Assembly (NCBI GenBank): GCA_002492465.1
Contig: DKYT01000032.1
Coordinates: 1 to 17,461 of the forward strand
Direction: 5' to 3'
Origin: Lachnospiraceae bacterium UBA7093
GTDB lineage: Bacteria > Bacillota > Clostridia > Lachnospirales > Lachnospiraceae
Length of the DNA stretch: 17,461 nucleotides
Both the position numbers and the translations under genes were made by a program. Positions within the stretch are counted from its first letter, which is position 1; the number at the start of each line of letters is the position of its first letter. This document shows positions 1 through 6,508 of the stretch, in pieces. Below the pieces are notes generated by a model. It saw only the letters and a program-made list of their open reading frames with translations, did no database searches and was not told the origin of the DNA.

Positions 1-1
1 G

Positions 2-631
2 GGAGATATTTTTGACAGCATTAAGGGGAAGGACATCACCATCACCTTCGATATGGGGAACGGCATCATTTGGAGCGTTGACGGAAAGAGCATCACATGG
101 GATGCATCCCGGGATAAGGCGGGCGACATTGACTTTTCCGTAAAAACAGAAACAAATGCCATTCCGGTGGATATTGTGAACAACGTCACCGGGGAGCGTT
201 ACAGCATCCAGATAAGCCTTGCATATGAAGGGGAGTTCGGCTTTACGGCTGTGCTTTCCATAGGGCTTGGCAGGGAGAACGCCGGATATACGGCAAGTTT
301 GTATTACTACAACGAAAGCACCGGGGAGCTTGAATTTATCTGTTCTGACGAAGTCACAGAGGACGGCACCGTATCCCTTGCCTTTACCCATGCGTCAGAC
401 TATGTGATTGCGATAGACGGGGACGGGGAAGAAGAAAGTGGTAATACCGCGGAGTCTGTACAGCCGGAAAATCAGGATGCGAATAGTACCGGGCAGGCAG
501 AAGAAAGCCCGCAGACCATGCCGGCGTGGAGACCGTGGTGGCTTATCGTAGTCGGCGCTCTGGTGATCATCATGGGAGTTGGTGTATTCTTTTTCTTGAA
601 GAAAGGGAAAGACGGAGACAGTGGACAGTAA
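2..631 (+). CDS. C-terminal part of a membrane-anchored cell-surface protein (5' truncated by window edge)
   Basis: The reading frame is open from the left edge, so the first ATG at 53 is internal and the true start lies outside the window. About 150 visible residues look like beta-rich extracellular sequence, with a segment FTHASDYVIAID around 385-417. An acidic, Gln/Ser/Thr-rich linker follows at about 425-530, then one hydrophobic helix (about 536-598) and a short KKGKDGDSGQ tail. This layout fits an exported protein anchored by a C-terminal membrane helix with its bulk outside. No LPXTG sortase signal is seen. The ligand or role is unknown. A decayed copy of its FTHASDYVI region lies about 400 bp downstream. 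I am confident it is a real coding frame and unsure about function. Confidence 0.8.
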   Translation, partial: GDIFDSIKGKDITITFDMGNGIIWSVDGKSITWDASRDKAGDIDFSVKTETNAIPVDIVNNVTGERYSIQISLAYEGEFGFTAVLSIGLGRENAGYTASLYYYNESTGELEFICSDEVTEDGTVSLAFTHASDYVIAIDGDGEEESGNTAESVQPENQDANSTGQAEESPQTMPAWRPWWLIVVGALVIIMGVGVFFFLKKGKDGDSGQ

Positions 632-722
632 ACAGCACCAATGTATATTTCAGGCATACAAAAGCGGAGACGGCAAGATACCGATATTCTGACAGCCGCC
701 GACCCATAAGCAGCAGGAGAAA

Positions 723-750
723 AGGGAGCCGGAGAACCATCCGGCTCCCT
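723..750 (+). terminator. Perfect 11-bp hairpin after the surface-protein gene
   Basis: AGGGAGCCGGA (723-733) pairs perfectly with TCCGGCTCCCT (740-750) around a 6-nt loop. It lies about 90 bp after the upstream stop codon. There is no clear U-run after the stem (CTTGAT), so it may be a weak intrinsic terminator or an RNA-stabilising hairpin. Confidence 0.6.
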
Positions 751-785
751 CTTGATATGGGCAGTCGACCGGAGGAGGTTAAAGA

Positions 786-836
786 ATGATTCCTGATAAA
801 GACGAACACCCTTTACCCACGCATCGGATTATGTGA
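786..836 (+). other. 16-codon micro-ORF with a strong ribosome site
   Basis: A GGAGGAGG sequence around 771-778 precedes an ATG at 786 that opens a 16-codon frame (MIPDKDEHPLPTHRIM) ending at TGA 834-836. The spacing is good for translation. The frame runs through the paralogue remnant in a different phase. I read it as the preserved start of a deleted gene fused out of frame to the remnant of its own end, or less likely as a small peptide gene. There is no independent evidence that it is made. Confidence 0.3.
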
Positions 837-856
837 TTTCTATTGACAGTCCATAA
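803..856 (+). pseudogene. Remnant of a paralogous surface-protein 3' end
   Basis: Read in the phase starting at 809, this stretch gives PFTHASDYVISIDSP and then stop TAA at 854-856. It matches FTHASDYVIAID of the surface protein at the left edge. At DNA level 381-409 and 810-838 agree at about 25 of 29 positions. The remnant lacks the linker and membrane helix of the intact copy and has no start of its own. The -35 box of the next promoter lies inside its last codons. It is most likely what is left of a tandem paralogue after deletion. Confidence 0.6.
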
Positions 857-871
857 TAAAACAAGTATAAT
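843..871 (+). promoter_or_regulatory. Consensus sigma-A promoter of the AbrB/MGT operon
   Basis: The -35 box TTGACA is at 843-848 and the -10 box TATAAT at 866-871, separated by exactly 17 bp. Both boxes are perfect consensus. Transcription would begin near 878, about 27 nt before the start codon of the regulator gene. Confidence 0.85.
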
Positions 872-891
872 TTGTTATACAAATCATACTT
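863..891. promoter_or_regulatory. Dyad operator covering the -10 box and start point
   Basis: AAGTATAATTTG (863-874) and CAAATCATACTT (880-891) are inverted repeats matching at 11 of 12 positions around a 5-bp centre. A nested perfect palindrome GTATAA-TTTG-TTATAC lies at 865-880. The site covers the -10 element and the likely +1, so a protein bound there should block RNA polymerase. The AbrB-like protein encoded immediately downstream is the obvious candidate, by autoregulation, but this is inference. Confidence 0.55.
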
Positions 892-904
892 ATGAGGTAA
901 AAAA

Positions 905-1123
905 ATGTCGATACCAAAGGGTAAATATGCATGGACAGCTACTGTTGGAGAAAAAGGGCAGATCGTTATTCCGAAGCAGGCGCGGGATATATTTGAAATC
1001 AAACCGGGAGATACGCTGCTCCTTCTTGGAGACGAGGAGCGCGGTATTGCCATTCCTCCCAAAGGGGCGTTTGCCGAATTGTTCGGCGTAGCATTTCAGG
1101 AAAAGGATGGTGAGGAAGAGTGA
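905..1123 (+). CDS. AbrB/MazE/SpoVT-fold transcriptional regulator
   Basis: This 72-residue protein is essentially one swapped-hairpin AbrB domain. The signature is GEKGQIVIPKQARDIFEIKPGD (written here as GEKGQIVIPKQ followed by ARDIFEIKPGD, residues about 16-37), then a short hydrophobic strand LLLLG. Such proteins dimerise and bind DNA as transition-state regulators, antitoxins or local repressors. No toxin gene is next to it, so an antitoxin role is unlikely. A GAGG ribosome site at 894-897 sits 7 nt before the ATG. The stop codon overlaps the GTG of the glycosyltransferase gene (GTGA, 1120-1123), which implies translational coupling. A dyad sits over its own promoter. It probably represses its own operon, perhaps with induction by the glycosyltransferase substrate (inference). 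Confidence 0.88.
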   Translation: MSIPKGKYAWTATVGEKGQIVIPKQARDIFEIKPGDTLLLLGDEERGIAIPPKGAFAELFGVAFQEKDGEEE

Positions 1124-2526
1124 AGAAAATTGCGCTTTTTTGCATTCCGGCACACGGCCACACGAATCCCATGCTTCCGGTTGCCGCCGAGCTTGTCAGA
1201 CGGGGGAATGTAGTTCGATTTTATTCCTTTAACGAATTTGAGAAGAAAATTAAAGCTGCCGGAGCAGAATTTGTATCCTGCGATTCTTTTCTGCCGGAAC
1301 TGACAAAGCAGGAAGAAACCGGCTTGAAAAACGTCTCTACTACGGAAATGACGGTACAGGATATTCGTATTACGCTCAGTATGAATCATTTTCTGGATAA
1401 GGAGTTTAAAACCTTTTTGCCGGATGTGGTATATACTGACTCTGTCTGCTTTTGGGGAAAATTGAACGCATGGAAGCACCATGTGCCAATGGTGGTGTCT
1501 ACAAGCACCTTTGCATTCAATCAGCTGTCTTCCGAATACATGAAGAACAGTCCAAAAGAAATGGCGGATATGATTTTGGGGCTTCCGAGAGTTTCCAGGG
1601 AACTGAAAAAACTGGAACCCTACGGATACCATGTAAAAGGTGTACTTTCTTTGATTCAGAGTGACAATCACACGGATTCTATCGTATATACTTCACAGAT
1701 GTTCCAGCCATATGCGGAGAGCTTTTCCGACCATTATGCTTTTGTGGGACCATCGGTATTTTCAAAAGCTCTGCCTGAAAAAGAGAAAGAGCGGCCGCTG
1801 ATTTATATTTCTATGGGAACGGTCATTAATGACCGTCCTGATTTCTACGGTAAATGTATTGACGCTTTAAAAAACCTGAATGTGGATGTGATCATATCCT
1901 GTGGAAATGCTATAAACCGTGAAGAGCTGGGAACATTGCCGGATCATATTCAAGTGCATTCCTATGTTGACCAGCTTGCTATCCTTGCCAAAGCAGATGT
2001 CTTTATTACACACTGCGGAATGAACAGCGTTTCCGAAAGCCTGTATATGGCTGCGCCCATGGTTCTTTATCCCCAAACAGGCGAGCAGTATGCCGTGGCG
2101 AAAAGAGTTGCCGAAATAGGTGCAGGGATTATGCTGAAGGAGGATTCTTCCGAAGGCATCAGGGCGTCCGTACAGGAAATCTTGAATAATAAGACATATG
2201 GAAATGCCGCAGCCGAGTGCAGCGCGGATTTTCGCGCCTGTTCCGGCGCTGCCGGTGCGGCGGAGTTTATAGAAAACGCACCCCATTCCTCAGAGGGGAC
2301 CGATATAATAGGCGAGCTGAACAAAGCGAATGGGAGGTTCCAGCTTCTATATTGGCTGATTGTAATCGCCGGAATTAACCTGATTGGTTTTCTTGTCAGC
2401 TGGAAATTTGTGTGGGTGATCGGAATAGCTGCCGGGATACTGTCTTCGCCCATTGGTAAGGCAATACAAAAAAGAAAGTACATTGGCATGACGCACAGCA
2501 AGGCTTCATCCATAAAACCTGATTAA
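1120..2526 (+). CDS. Macrolide-type (MGT family, GT1) glycosyltransferase with C-terminal membrane hairpin
   Basis: This is a 468-residue GT-B glycosyltransferase related to OleD/YjiC-type enzymes, which move a sugar from a nucleotide donor to a small lipophilic acceptor. The N-terminal IPAHGHTNPMLP (residues about 9-20) carries the acceptor-side catalytic His12. The donor-binding motif HCGMNSVSE begins at His298 and continues to PQTGEQ. The start is GTG at 1120, overlapping the regulator's stop, with AGGAAG just upstream. MGT enzymes are usually about 400 residues and soluble. This one adds about 65 residues after 400 with two strongly hydrophobic stretches (about 407-425 and 428-446) joined by a short loop and followed by a basic KAIQKRK tail. 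That tail suggests membrane attachment and a lipid-like or membrane-active acceptor. The donor and acceptor cannot be told from sequence. A detoxification or glycolipid role is inference. Confidence 0.88.
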   Translation: MKKIALFCIPAHGHTNPMLPVAAELVRRGNVVRFYSFNEFEKKIKAAGAEFVSCDSFLPELTKQEETGLKNVSTTEMTVQDIRITLSMNHFLDKEFKTFLPDVVYTDSVCFWGKLNAWKHHVPMVVSTSTFAFNQLSSEYMKNSPKEMADMILGLPRVSRELKKLEPYGYHVKGVLSLIQSDNHTDSIVYTSQMFQPYAESFSDHYAFVGPSVFSKALPEKEKERPLIYISMGTVINDRPDFYGKCIDALKNLNVDVIISCGNAINREELGTLPDHIQVHSYVDQLAILAKADVFITHCGMNSVSESLYMAAPMVLYPQTGEQYAVAKRVAEIGAGIMLKEDSSEGIRASVQEILNNKTYGNAAAECSADFRACSGAAGAAEFIENAPHSSEGTDIIGELNKANGRFQLLYWLIVIAGINLIGFLVSWKFVWVIGIAAGILSSPIGKAIQKRKYIGMTHSKASSIKPD

Positions 2527-2535
2527 GCAAACAAC

Positions 2536-2560
2536 GGATGCCAGGCTCTGCCAGTCATCC
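2536..2560 (+). terminator. Terminator-like hairpin after the glycosyltransferase gene
   Basis: GGATGCCAGGC (2536-2546) and GCCAGTCATCC (2550-2560) pair at 9 of 11 positions around a 3-nt loop, 10 nt after the stop codon. The following TTATGTT is only weakly T-rich. It lies between convergent genes and could serve both directions. Confidence 0.45.
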
Positions 2561-2570
2561 TTATGTTAAA

Positions 2571-2604
2571 CGAACGCCGCCACGCTTTGCGAGCCGGCTT
2601 ATCT
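2571..2604 (-). repeat. Single inverted copy of the 37-bp GC-rich element
   Basis: Read on the minus strand, this stretch matches the tandem units near 16.73-16.84 kb at 29 of 32 positions (2572-2603), with differences only in the apical loop region and one further base. It lies between the 3' ends of two convergent genes, directly after the hairpin at 2536-2560. Confidence 0.7.
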
Positions 2605-2624
2605 AATGAAAGCTGGCAGGGGCA

Positions 2625-3062
2625 TTACGCTTCTGTATAGTTACCTGTAATTTCGATAGGATTTCCGTCGGGATCCATAAAGGTAAAATACCAGTATGGA
2701 GAAAAAACATTTATAAATCGAATCGCCGTCAACTGGGCGGCGATTCCCAATTCCTTTATTCTATGGTATTCCGCTCTTAAATCTTCTACGCCTAAGTTGA
2801 TGAAAACCTTACGGGTATTTATATGATTTGCAATTTTCCTAAGGTCATCGTAAATCTCCCAATACTCGCCTTTGGTTATGACCTGACTGCTGTTTTCAGC
2901 GTCATAATAGCCATTCATCAGACAAAGGTTAAGCCCTTCATTTTGAAATATGGCAAACCGTTTTCCGTTTACGGCGCTTACCTTCATATCAAATATTTTC
3001 TCATAAAATGAGAGAGATTTATCAAAGTCCTGAACCACCAAATAGATCGAACCATACCGCAT
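2625..3062 (-). CDS. VOC-fold (glyoxalase/bleomycin-resistance/dioxygenase superfamily) protein
   Basis: The 145-residue protein starts MRYGSIYLVVQDFDKSLSFY, the first beta-alpha unit of a vicinal-oxygen-chelate fold. It ends with YFTFMDPDGNPIEITG, the typical closing strand with a metal-ligand Glu. Two such modules in a dimer form the usual active or binding site, so members may be metalloenzymes or drug-sequestering proteins, and the ligand cannot be named. An upstream in-frame ATG at 3080 exists. The GGAGG that would serve translation lies between the two ATGs, 7 nt before the ATG at 3062-3060, so I use the inner start. It is a single-gene unit, divergent from the Hpt operon and convergent with the glycosyltransferase gene. 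Confidence 0.85.
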   Translation of the reverse strand: MRYGSIYLVVQDFDKSLSFYEKIFDMKVSAVNGKRFAIFQNEGLNLCLMNGYYDAENSSQVITKGEYWEIYDDLRKIANHINTRKVFINLGVEDLRAEYHRIKELGIAAQLTAIRFINVFSPYWYFTFMDPDGNPIEITGNYTEA

Positions 3063-3113
3063 TGCTATTCCTCCGTTCATTTAAATGGCATTTTATCGCT
3101 GAATGATAACCAT

Positions 3114-3122
3114 AGTATAACA
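3114..3122 (-). promoter_or_regulatory. Possible extended -10 promoter for the VOC gene
   Basis: On the minus strand TGTTATACT gives an extended -10 element (TGn plus TATACT, 3122-3114) about 45 nt before the start codon. No good -35 box is visible at normal spacing. Confidence 0.4.
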
Positions 3123-3188
3123 TAAGCAGGTTGTCTGGCATAGTGCTTAAAGTATTTAGAAAAAACTGATATTAGACATAGCAAAGTA

Positions 3189-3218
3189 TTGTTCTTTGAA
3201 AGGAACTTATGCTATAAT
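3189..3218 (+). promoter_or_regulatory. Promoter of the Hpt-aspS-EamA operon
   Basis: The -35-like TTGTTC (3189-3194) and a perfect TATAAT (3213-3218) are 18 bp apart. The implied leader of about 100 nt to the Hpt start was checked for a T-box specifier and antiterminator. No GGGTGGNACC-type motif or terminator was found. The remainder of the 3063-3322 gap holds no other gene that I can support. Confidence 0.6.
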
Positions 3219-3322
3219 AGAGCAGGTTAAAAACAGCAAACAGCCTGTCTGCTATTGTGCTGTATATAGAAGCCGGCAGGAGAAATAAGGTCGTAATCAA
3301 AGTATGAAAAGGAGAATGTGAA

Positions 3323-3673
3323 ATGAGCATGACAAGTGAACTTCAGGAATTGGGCGCCGACGTAAATGATGCAATGCAGAGATTTATGAACAATGCATCC
3401 TTATATGAGAGAATGCTGGGTAAGCTTCCGGCGACCATAAAAGATAAGCCGGTAATGGAATTTATCGAGTCGGGAGATATTACCACCGCTATTGAAAACG
3501 CCCATACGCTTAAGGGTGTATTGGGAAATTTGTCTGTTACGCCGCTCTATAAGGCATATACGGAGATCGTTAACCTGTTAAGACAGGATGACCCTGTAAA
3601 AGCAAAAGAAATATTGGAGGAATGCCTTCCTATGCAGGAGAAGGTAATCGCCTGTATAGAAAAAAATCAATAA
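3323..3673 (+). CDS. Stand-alone Hpt (histidine phosphotransfer) domain protein
   Basis: This 116-residue protein is a single Hpt domain, a four-helix bundle that relays phosphate between response-regulator and kinase modules. The motif AHTLKGVLGNLS spans residues 60-71, and His61 is the predicted phosphorylation site. The HxLKG spacing and following small residues match Hpt domains of phosphorelays. There is no kinase, receiver or output domain in the protein or next to it. It would therefore act as a free shuttle for partners encoded elsewhere. An AAGGAGAATGTGAA stretch just before the ATG supplies the ribosome site. aspS begins within about 20 nt of its stop, so the two are cotranscribed. 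Confidence 0.85.
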   Translation: MSMTSELQELGADVNDAMQRFMNNASLYERMLGKLPATIKDKPVMEFIESGDITTAIENAHTLKGVLGNLSVTPLYKAYTEIVNLLRQDDPVKAKEILEECLPMQEKVIACIEKNQ

Positions 3674-3690
3674 TCGGAATGGAGGTAAGG

Positions 3691-5499
3691 TTGAACAGGC
3701 TGCCTGAGAGCAATTTGCGCAACCGGAAATTTATGGTACAGTCAAGAACACATACGTGTAACCAGTTAAGGATCGATAACGTAGGAGAAAAGGTTACGAT
3801 TACAGGCTGGTATGATAATATGAGGAAGGTCAGTAAGAATCTGGGTTTTTTGATCTTAAGGGATTTTTACGGGGTGACTCAGGTAGTCATTGAAACAGAG
3901 GAGATGATGACGCAGCTGTCGGGGGTTAACAACGAGTCAACTTTATCCATCACGGGGATGGTGAGGGAACGCTCCAGCAAAAATCCACAGCTTCCAACCG
4001 GTGAGATCGAGGTGGTTCCGGAAAGTATTACGGTTTTGGGAAAGTGTATTTACAACGAGCTGCCCTTTGAAGTGAACCGTTCCAAGGAGGCTGACGAGGC
4101 TGTCAGATTAAAATACAGATATTTGGATCTGAGAAATCCTGCTGTGAAGGAAAAAATTGTGCTGAGAAGCAAGATCGTGGCGGAGATCAGAAAAAGCATG
4201 ATCGATCATGATTTTCTGGAGATCACAACGCCGATCCTGACCTGTTCTTCACCGGAGGGGGCAAGGGATTATCTGGTTCCTTCCAGAAATCATCCGGGGA
4301 AATTTTATGCGCTGCCCCAGGCGCCTCAGCAGTTTAAGCAGCTTCTTATGACCTCTGGCTTTGACAGATATTTTCAGATAGCGCCCTGTTTTCGGGATGA
4401 GGATGCCAGAGCGGATCGTTCCCCCGGGGAATTTTATCAGCTGGATATGGAAATGGCATTTGCCACACAGGACGATGTGTTCGATGTGATTGAGGATGTG
4501 CTGCCTCCTGTTTTTGCAAAATATGGAAAATATAAGACCGCGTCAAAGGCTCCTTTTACAAGAATATCCTACAAGGATGCCATGGAGAAATATGGATCGG
4601 ACAAGCCGGATCTGAGAATTGACCTGACCCTGCAGGACGCTACGGCATGTATGAGCGGCTGCGGCTTTGGACCTTTTGAGGGGCAGACGGTTAAGGCGAT
4701 CGTAGTAGATAACTTTACCGCAACCAGAAAAGTAATCGATAAAATATGTGCTGACGTAGAGATCCAAAGCGGTCAGAAGGCATATTGGTTTAAGCTGGAT
4801 GAAAACGGCGAGCTTACAGGCGGCGTTTCCAAATTTTTGCAGGAAAGAAAAGAACAGGTGATAGAAGCCCTTGGTTTGAAGAAGGGGGATTTCATTGGTT
4901 TGACGGCAGGCAAAAAGCTGGAGGCACAAAAGACGGCGGGAGTGCTTCGCAAATTCTTGGGGAATGCCTGCGAAGCCCATATGAAAAAGGAATGCTATGA
5001 ATTCTGTTGGATCGTAGACTTTCCTATGTATGAGATCGGAGAAGAGTCGGGAGAACTGGAATTTTGCCACAATCCTTTTTCCATGCCTCAGGGAGGAATG
5101 GATGCGCTGATGAATCAGGATCCTCTGGAAATCAACGCATACCAATATGATCTGGTATGTAACGGCGTAGAGCTTTCTTCGGGAGCGGTAAGAAATCATG
5201 ATCCTGAGATTATGGTTAAGGCATTTCAGATCGTGGGTCTGGATGAGGCGGATGTGAAGGCGAAGTTCCCGGCAATGTACAATGCATTCTGCTATGGCGC
5301 GCCTCCCCATGCGGGAATTGCGCCGGGTGTGGACCGTATGGTGATGCTGATTGCCGGGGAGGAGAGTATCCGTGAGATCATTCCTTTCCCTATGAATAAG
5401 ACGGCTCAGGATGTGATGATGGGAGCCCCTTCAGCGGTGGACGAGAAACAGCTTAGGGATGTTCATATCAGAGTGGAGCTGCCAAAGGATGCGGAATAA
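3691..5499 (+). CDS. aspS: Aspartyl-tRNA synthetase
   Basis: This class II synthetase charges tRNA-Asp with aspartate. Order: OB-fold anticodon domain (THTCNQLR to about residue 130), then the catalytic core. Motif 2 is FRDEDARADRSP followed by GEFYQLDMEM, from about residue 234. YGSDKPDLR comes next, then the bacterial GAD insertion, and the core closes with GAPPHAGIAPGVDRMVML (motif 3). Its length and GAD domain mark it as bacterial type. Motif 2 has SPGEF where E. coli-type enzymes have QPEF, a variant I associate with alphaproteobacterial and many gut clostridial enzymes. Start choice: GGAGG at 3681-3685 sits 5 nt before TTG 3691. The alternative ATG 3733 has only GGAA upstream but gives an N-terminus closer to family length. 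Cotranscribed with Hpt upstream and EamA downstream. No T-box is seen. Confidence 0.95.
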   Translation: MNRLPESNLRNRKFMVQSRTHTCNQLRIDNVGEKVTITGWYDNMRKVSKNLGFLILRDFYGVTQVVIETEEMMTQLSGVNNESTLSITGMVRERSSKNPQLPTGEIEVVPESITVLGKCIYNELPFEVNRSKEADEAVRLKYRYLDLRNPAVKEKIVLRSKIVAEIRKSMIDHDFLEITTPILTCSSPEGARDYLVPSRNHPGKFYALPQAPQQFKQLLMTSGFDRYFQIAPCFRDEDARADRSPGEFYQLDMEMAFATQDDVFDVIEDVLPPVFAKYGKYKTASKAPFTRISYKDAMEKYGSDKPDLRIDLTLQDATACMSGCGFGPFEGQTVKAIVVDNFTATRKVIDKICADVEIQSGQKAYWFKLDENGELTGGVSKFLQERKEQVIEALGLKKGDFIGLTAGKKLEAQKTAGVLRKFLGNACEAHMKKECYEFCWIVDFPMYEIGEESGELEFCHNPFSMPQGGMDALMNQDPLEINAYQYDLVCNGVELSSGAVRNHDPEIMVKAFQIVGLDEADVKAKFPAMYNAFCYGAPPHAGIAPGVDRMVMLIAGEESIREIIPFPMNKTAQDVMMGAPSAVDEKQLRDVHIRVELPKDAE

Positions 5500-6369
5500 A
5501 TGAATGCAAAAGCAAAAATCATGTTGGCTGTTTCCATGGGGATTTTTGGGACGCTGGGGCTTTTTACCAGAAATATTCCCTTAAATTCCGGGGAGCTGGC
5601 ATTGTACAGAGCTGTTTTGGCAGCTGTTTTGATTCTGATTTATCTGGCGGTTTCCAGACAGCGGATCGATTTTGGCAAGATCAAGAAAGAAATCCCATTA
5701 TTGCTGCTTTCAGGCATTGCGATGGGAATTAACTGGATTCTGCTGTTTCAGGCTTACAAGTATACAACGATTTCCGCTGCAACTTTGAGTTACTACTTTG
5801 CTCCGGTGATCGTAACGGCGGTTTGCCCCCTTTTGTTTCGTGAGAAACTGACAGGAAAGCAGACCGTCTGTTTTTGTATGTCAACCGTAGGTCTGATTCT
5901 GATCATAGGAGTCGGCAAGTTAGATCAGGGAGGAAGGGATCTGACCGGTATTTTATTTGGGCTGGGGGCTGCCGTATTTTACGCATCGGTTATCCTGCTG
6001 AATAAATTTATTAAAAACGTAACCGGCATCCACCGCACTTTGCTTCAGTTTTTTGCTGCAATTCTGATTTTGATTCCCTATGTGGCATGTACGGGAGGAA
6101 TGCATTTGGGAAGCTTGCATAAAACGGGGTTTATATGTCTGCTGACGGTGGGACTGGTTCATACAGGGATTACCTATTGCATGTATTTTTCGGCATTGAA
6201 GGATCTGACCGGACAGGAAACGGCGATGTTGAGCTATATAGATCCTCTTGTGGCGGTTCTAGTTTCCACGGTGGTTCTTGGAGAACGCATGACGTTTACA
6301 CAGGCGCTTGGAGGAATTTTTATTCTGGGATTTACCTGGTGGAATGAAAAGAGCGGAAATTGCAATTGA
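5500..6369 (+). CDS. EamA/DMT-family transporter (10 TM)
   Basis: This 289-residue, very hydrophobic protein has two EamA repeats of five helices each. The first repeat ends near APVIVTAVCPLLFREKLTGKQ and the second near YIDPLVAVLVSTVVLGERMT. The paired P-x-x-x-x-x-x-x-GE/RE pattern at the end of each repeat is characteristic of drug/metabolite exporters. Such proteins export amino acids, purines or other small metabolites by proton exchange. The substrate cannot be told. Its ATG directly abuts the aspS stop (TAA then ATG), so it is translated from the same message, with AAAGGATG inside the end of aspS as ribosome site. Coexpression with AspRS hints at amino acid traffic but is not proof. Confidence 0.9.
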   Translation: MNAKAKIMLAVSMGIFGTLGLFTRNIPLNSGELALYRAVLAAVLILIYLAVSRQRIDFGKIKKEIPLLLLSGIAMGINWILLFQAYKYTTISAATLSYYFAPVIVTAVCPLLFREKLTGKQTVCFCMSTVGLILIIGVGKLDQGGRDLTGILFGLGAAVFYASVILLNKFIKNVTGIHRTLLQFFAAILILIPYVACTGGMHLGSLHKTGFICLLTVGLVHTGITYCMYFSALKDLTGQETAMLSYIDPLVAVLVSTVVLGERMTFTQALGGIFILGFTWWNEKSGNCN

Positions 6370-6370
6370 T

Positions 6371-6463
6371 GGTTACATTTCACACCCACGCAAGGGTATA
6401 CATTCCGGCACGGCATTTCCCCAGGCAGAAGGCGGAACGCCCATTGACCTGCGAAATGTAAAC
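6371..6463. repeat. 93-bp imperfect palindromic region upstream of the bioY promoter
   Basis: GGTTACATTTCAC (6371-6383) and GCGAAATGTAAAC (6451-6463) are inverted at 11 of 13 positions. Inside them, GGG...ATTCCG (6394-6407) faces CGGAACGCCC (6433-6442). The whole could fold as a long bulged hairpin after the EamA stop codon. It has no T-run. Its right end coincides with the left half of the first BirA-like site. It may be the 3' structure of the aspS operon message or a small palindromic element. Confidence 0.4.
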
Positions 6464-6487
6464 TCAATAAATAACGAGGTTGACAAT
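6455..6487. promoter_or_regulatory. BirA-box-like operator 1 (overlaps bioY -35)
   Basis: Half-sites AATGTAAACT (6455-6464) and GGTTGACAAT (6478-6487) are inverted. The TGTAAAC/GTTGACA cores differ at one base and are separated by 15 bp. Firmicute BirA sites have the form TGTTAAC-N14 to 16-GTTAACA, which this resembles. The right half contains the -35 hexamer of the bioY promoter. Confidence 0.65.
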
Positions 6488-6508
6488 AAGAAAGGATAAT
6501 TGTATACT
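6480..6508 (+). promoter_or_regulatory. bioY promoter
   Basis: TTGACA (6480-6485) and TATACT (6503-6508) are separated by 17 bp. Transcription would start near 6515, giving a leader of about 45 nt. Both hexamers lie inside BirA-like operator halves, which indicates repression by steric block. Confidence 0.75.

Noticed and set aside
2067..2513. Minus-strand open frame of 148 codons
   Set aside because: It is a shadow of the glycosyltransferase gene, whose motifs are clear on the plus strand.
905..2526. Toxin-antitoxin reading of the AbrB-like gene
   Set aside because: The partner is a full-length glycosyltransferase with donor and acceptor motifs, not a MazF- or PIN-type toxin.
3219..3322. 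Possible T-box leader upstream of the Hpt-aspS operon
   Set aside because: No conserved T-box antiterminator motif, specifier loop or leader terminator could be found, and the first gene is Hpt, not aspS.
4543..5310. A long open frame of 255 codons on the minus strand
   Set aside because: It lies wholly inside aspS in antisense, has no ribosome site and no recognisable protein features.
3691..5499. Horizontal transfer of aspS from Alphaproteobacteria, from the SPGEFYQLD variant
   Set aside because: I believe this variant is widespread in gut clostridia, so the motif alone does not support transfer.
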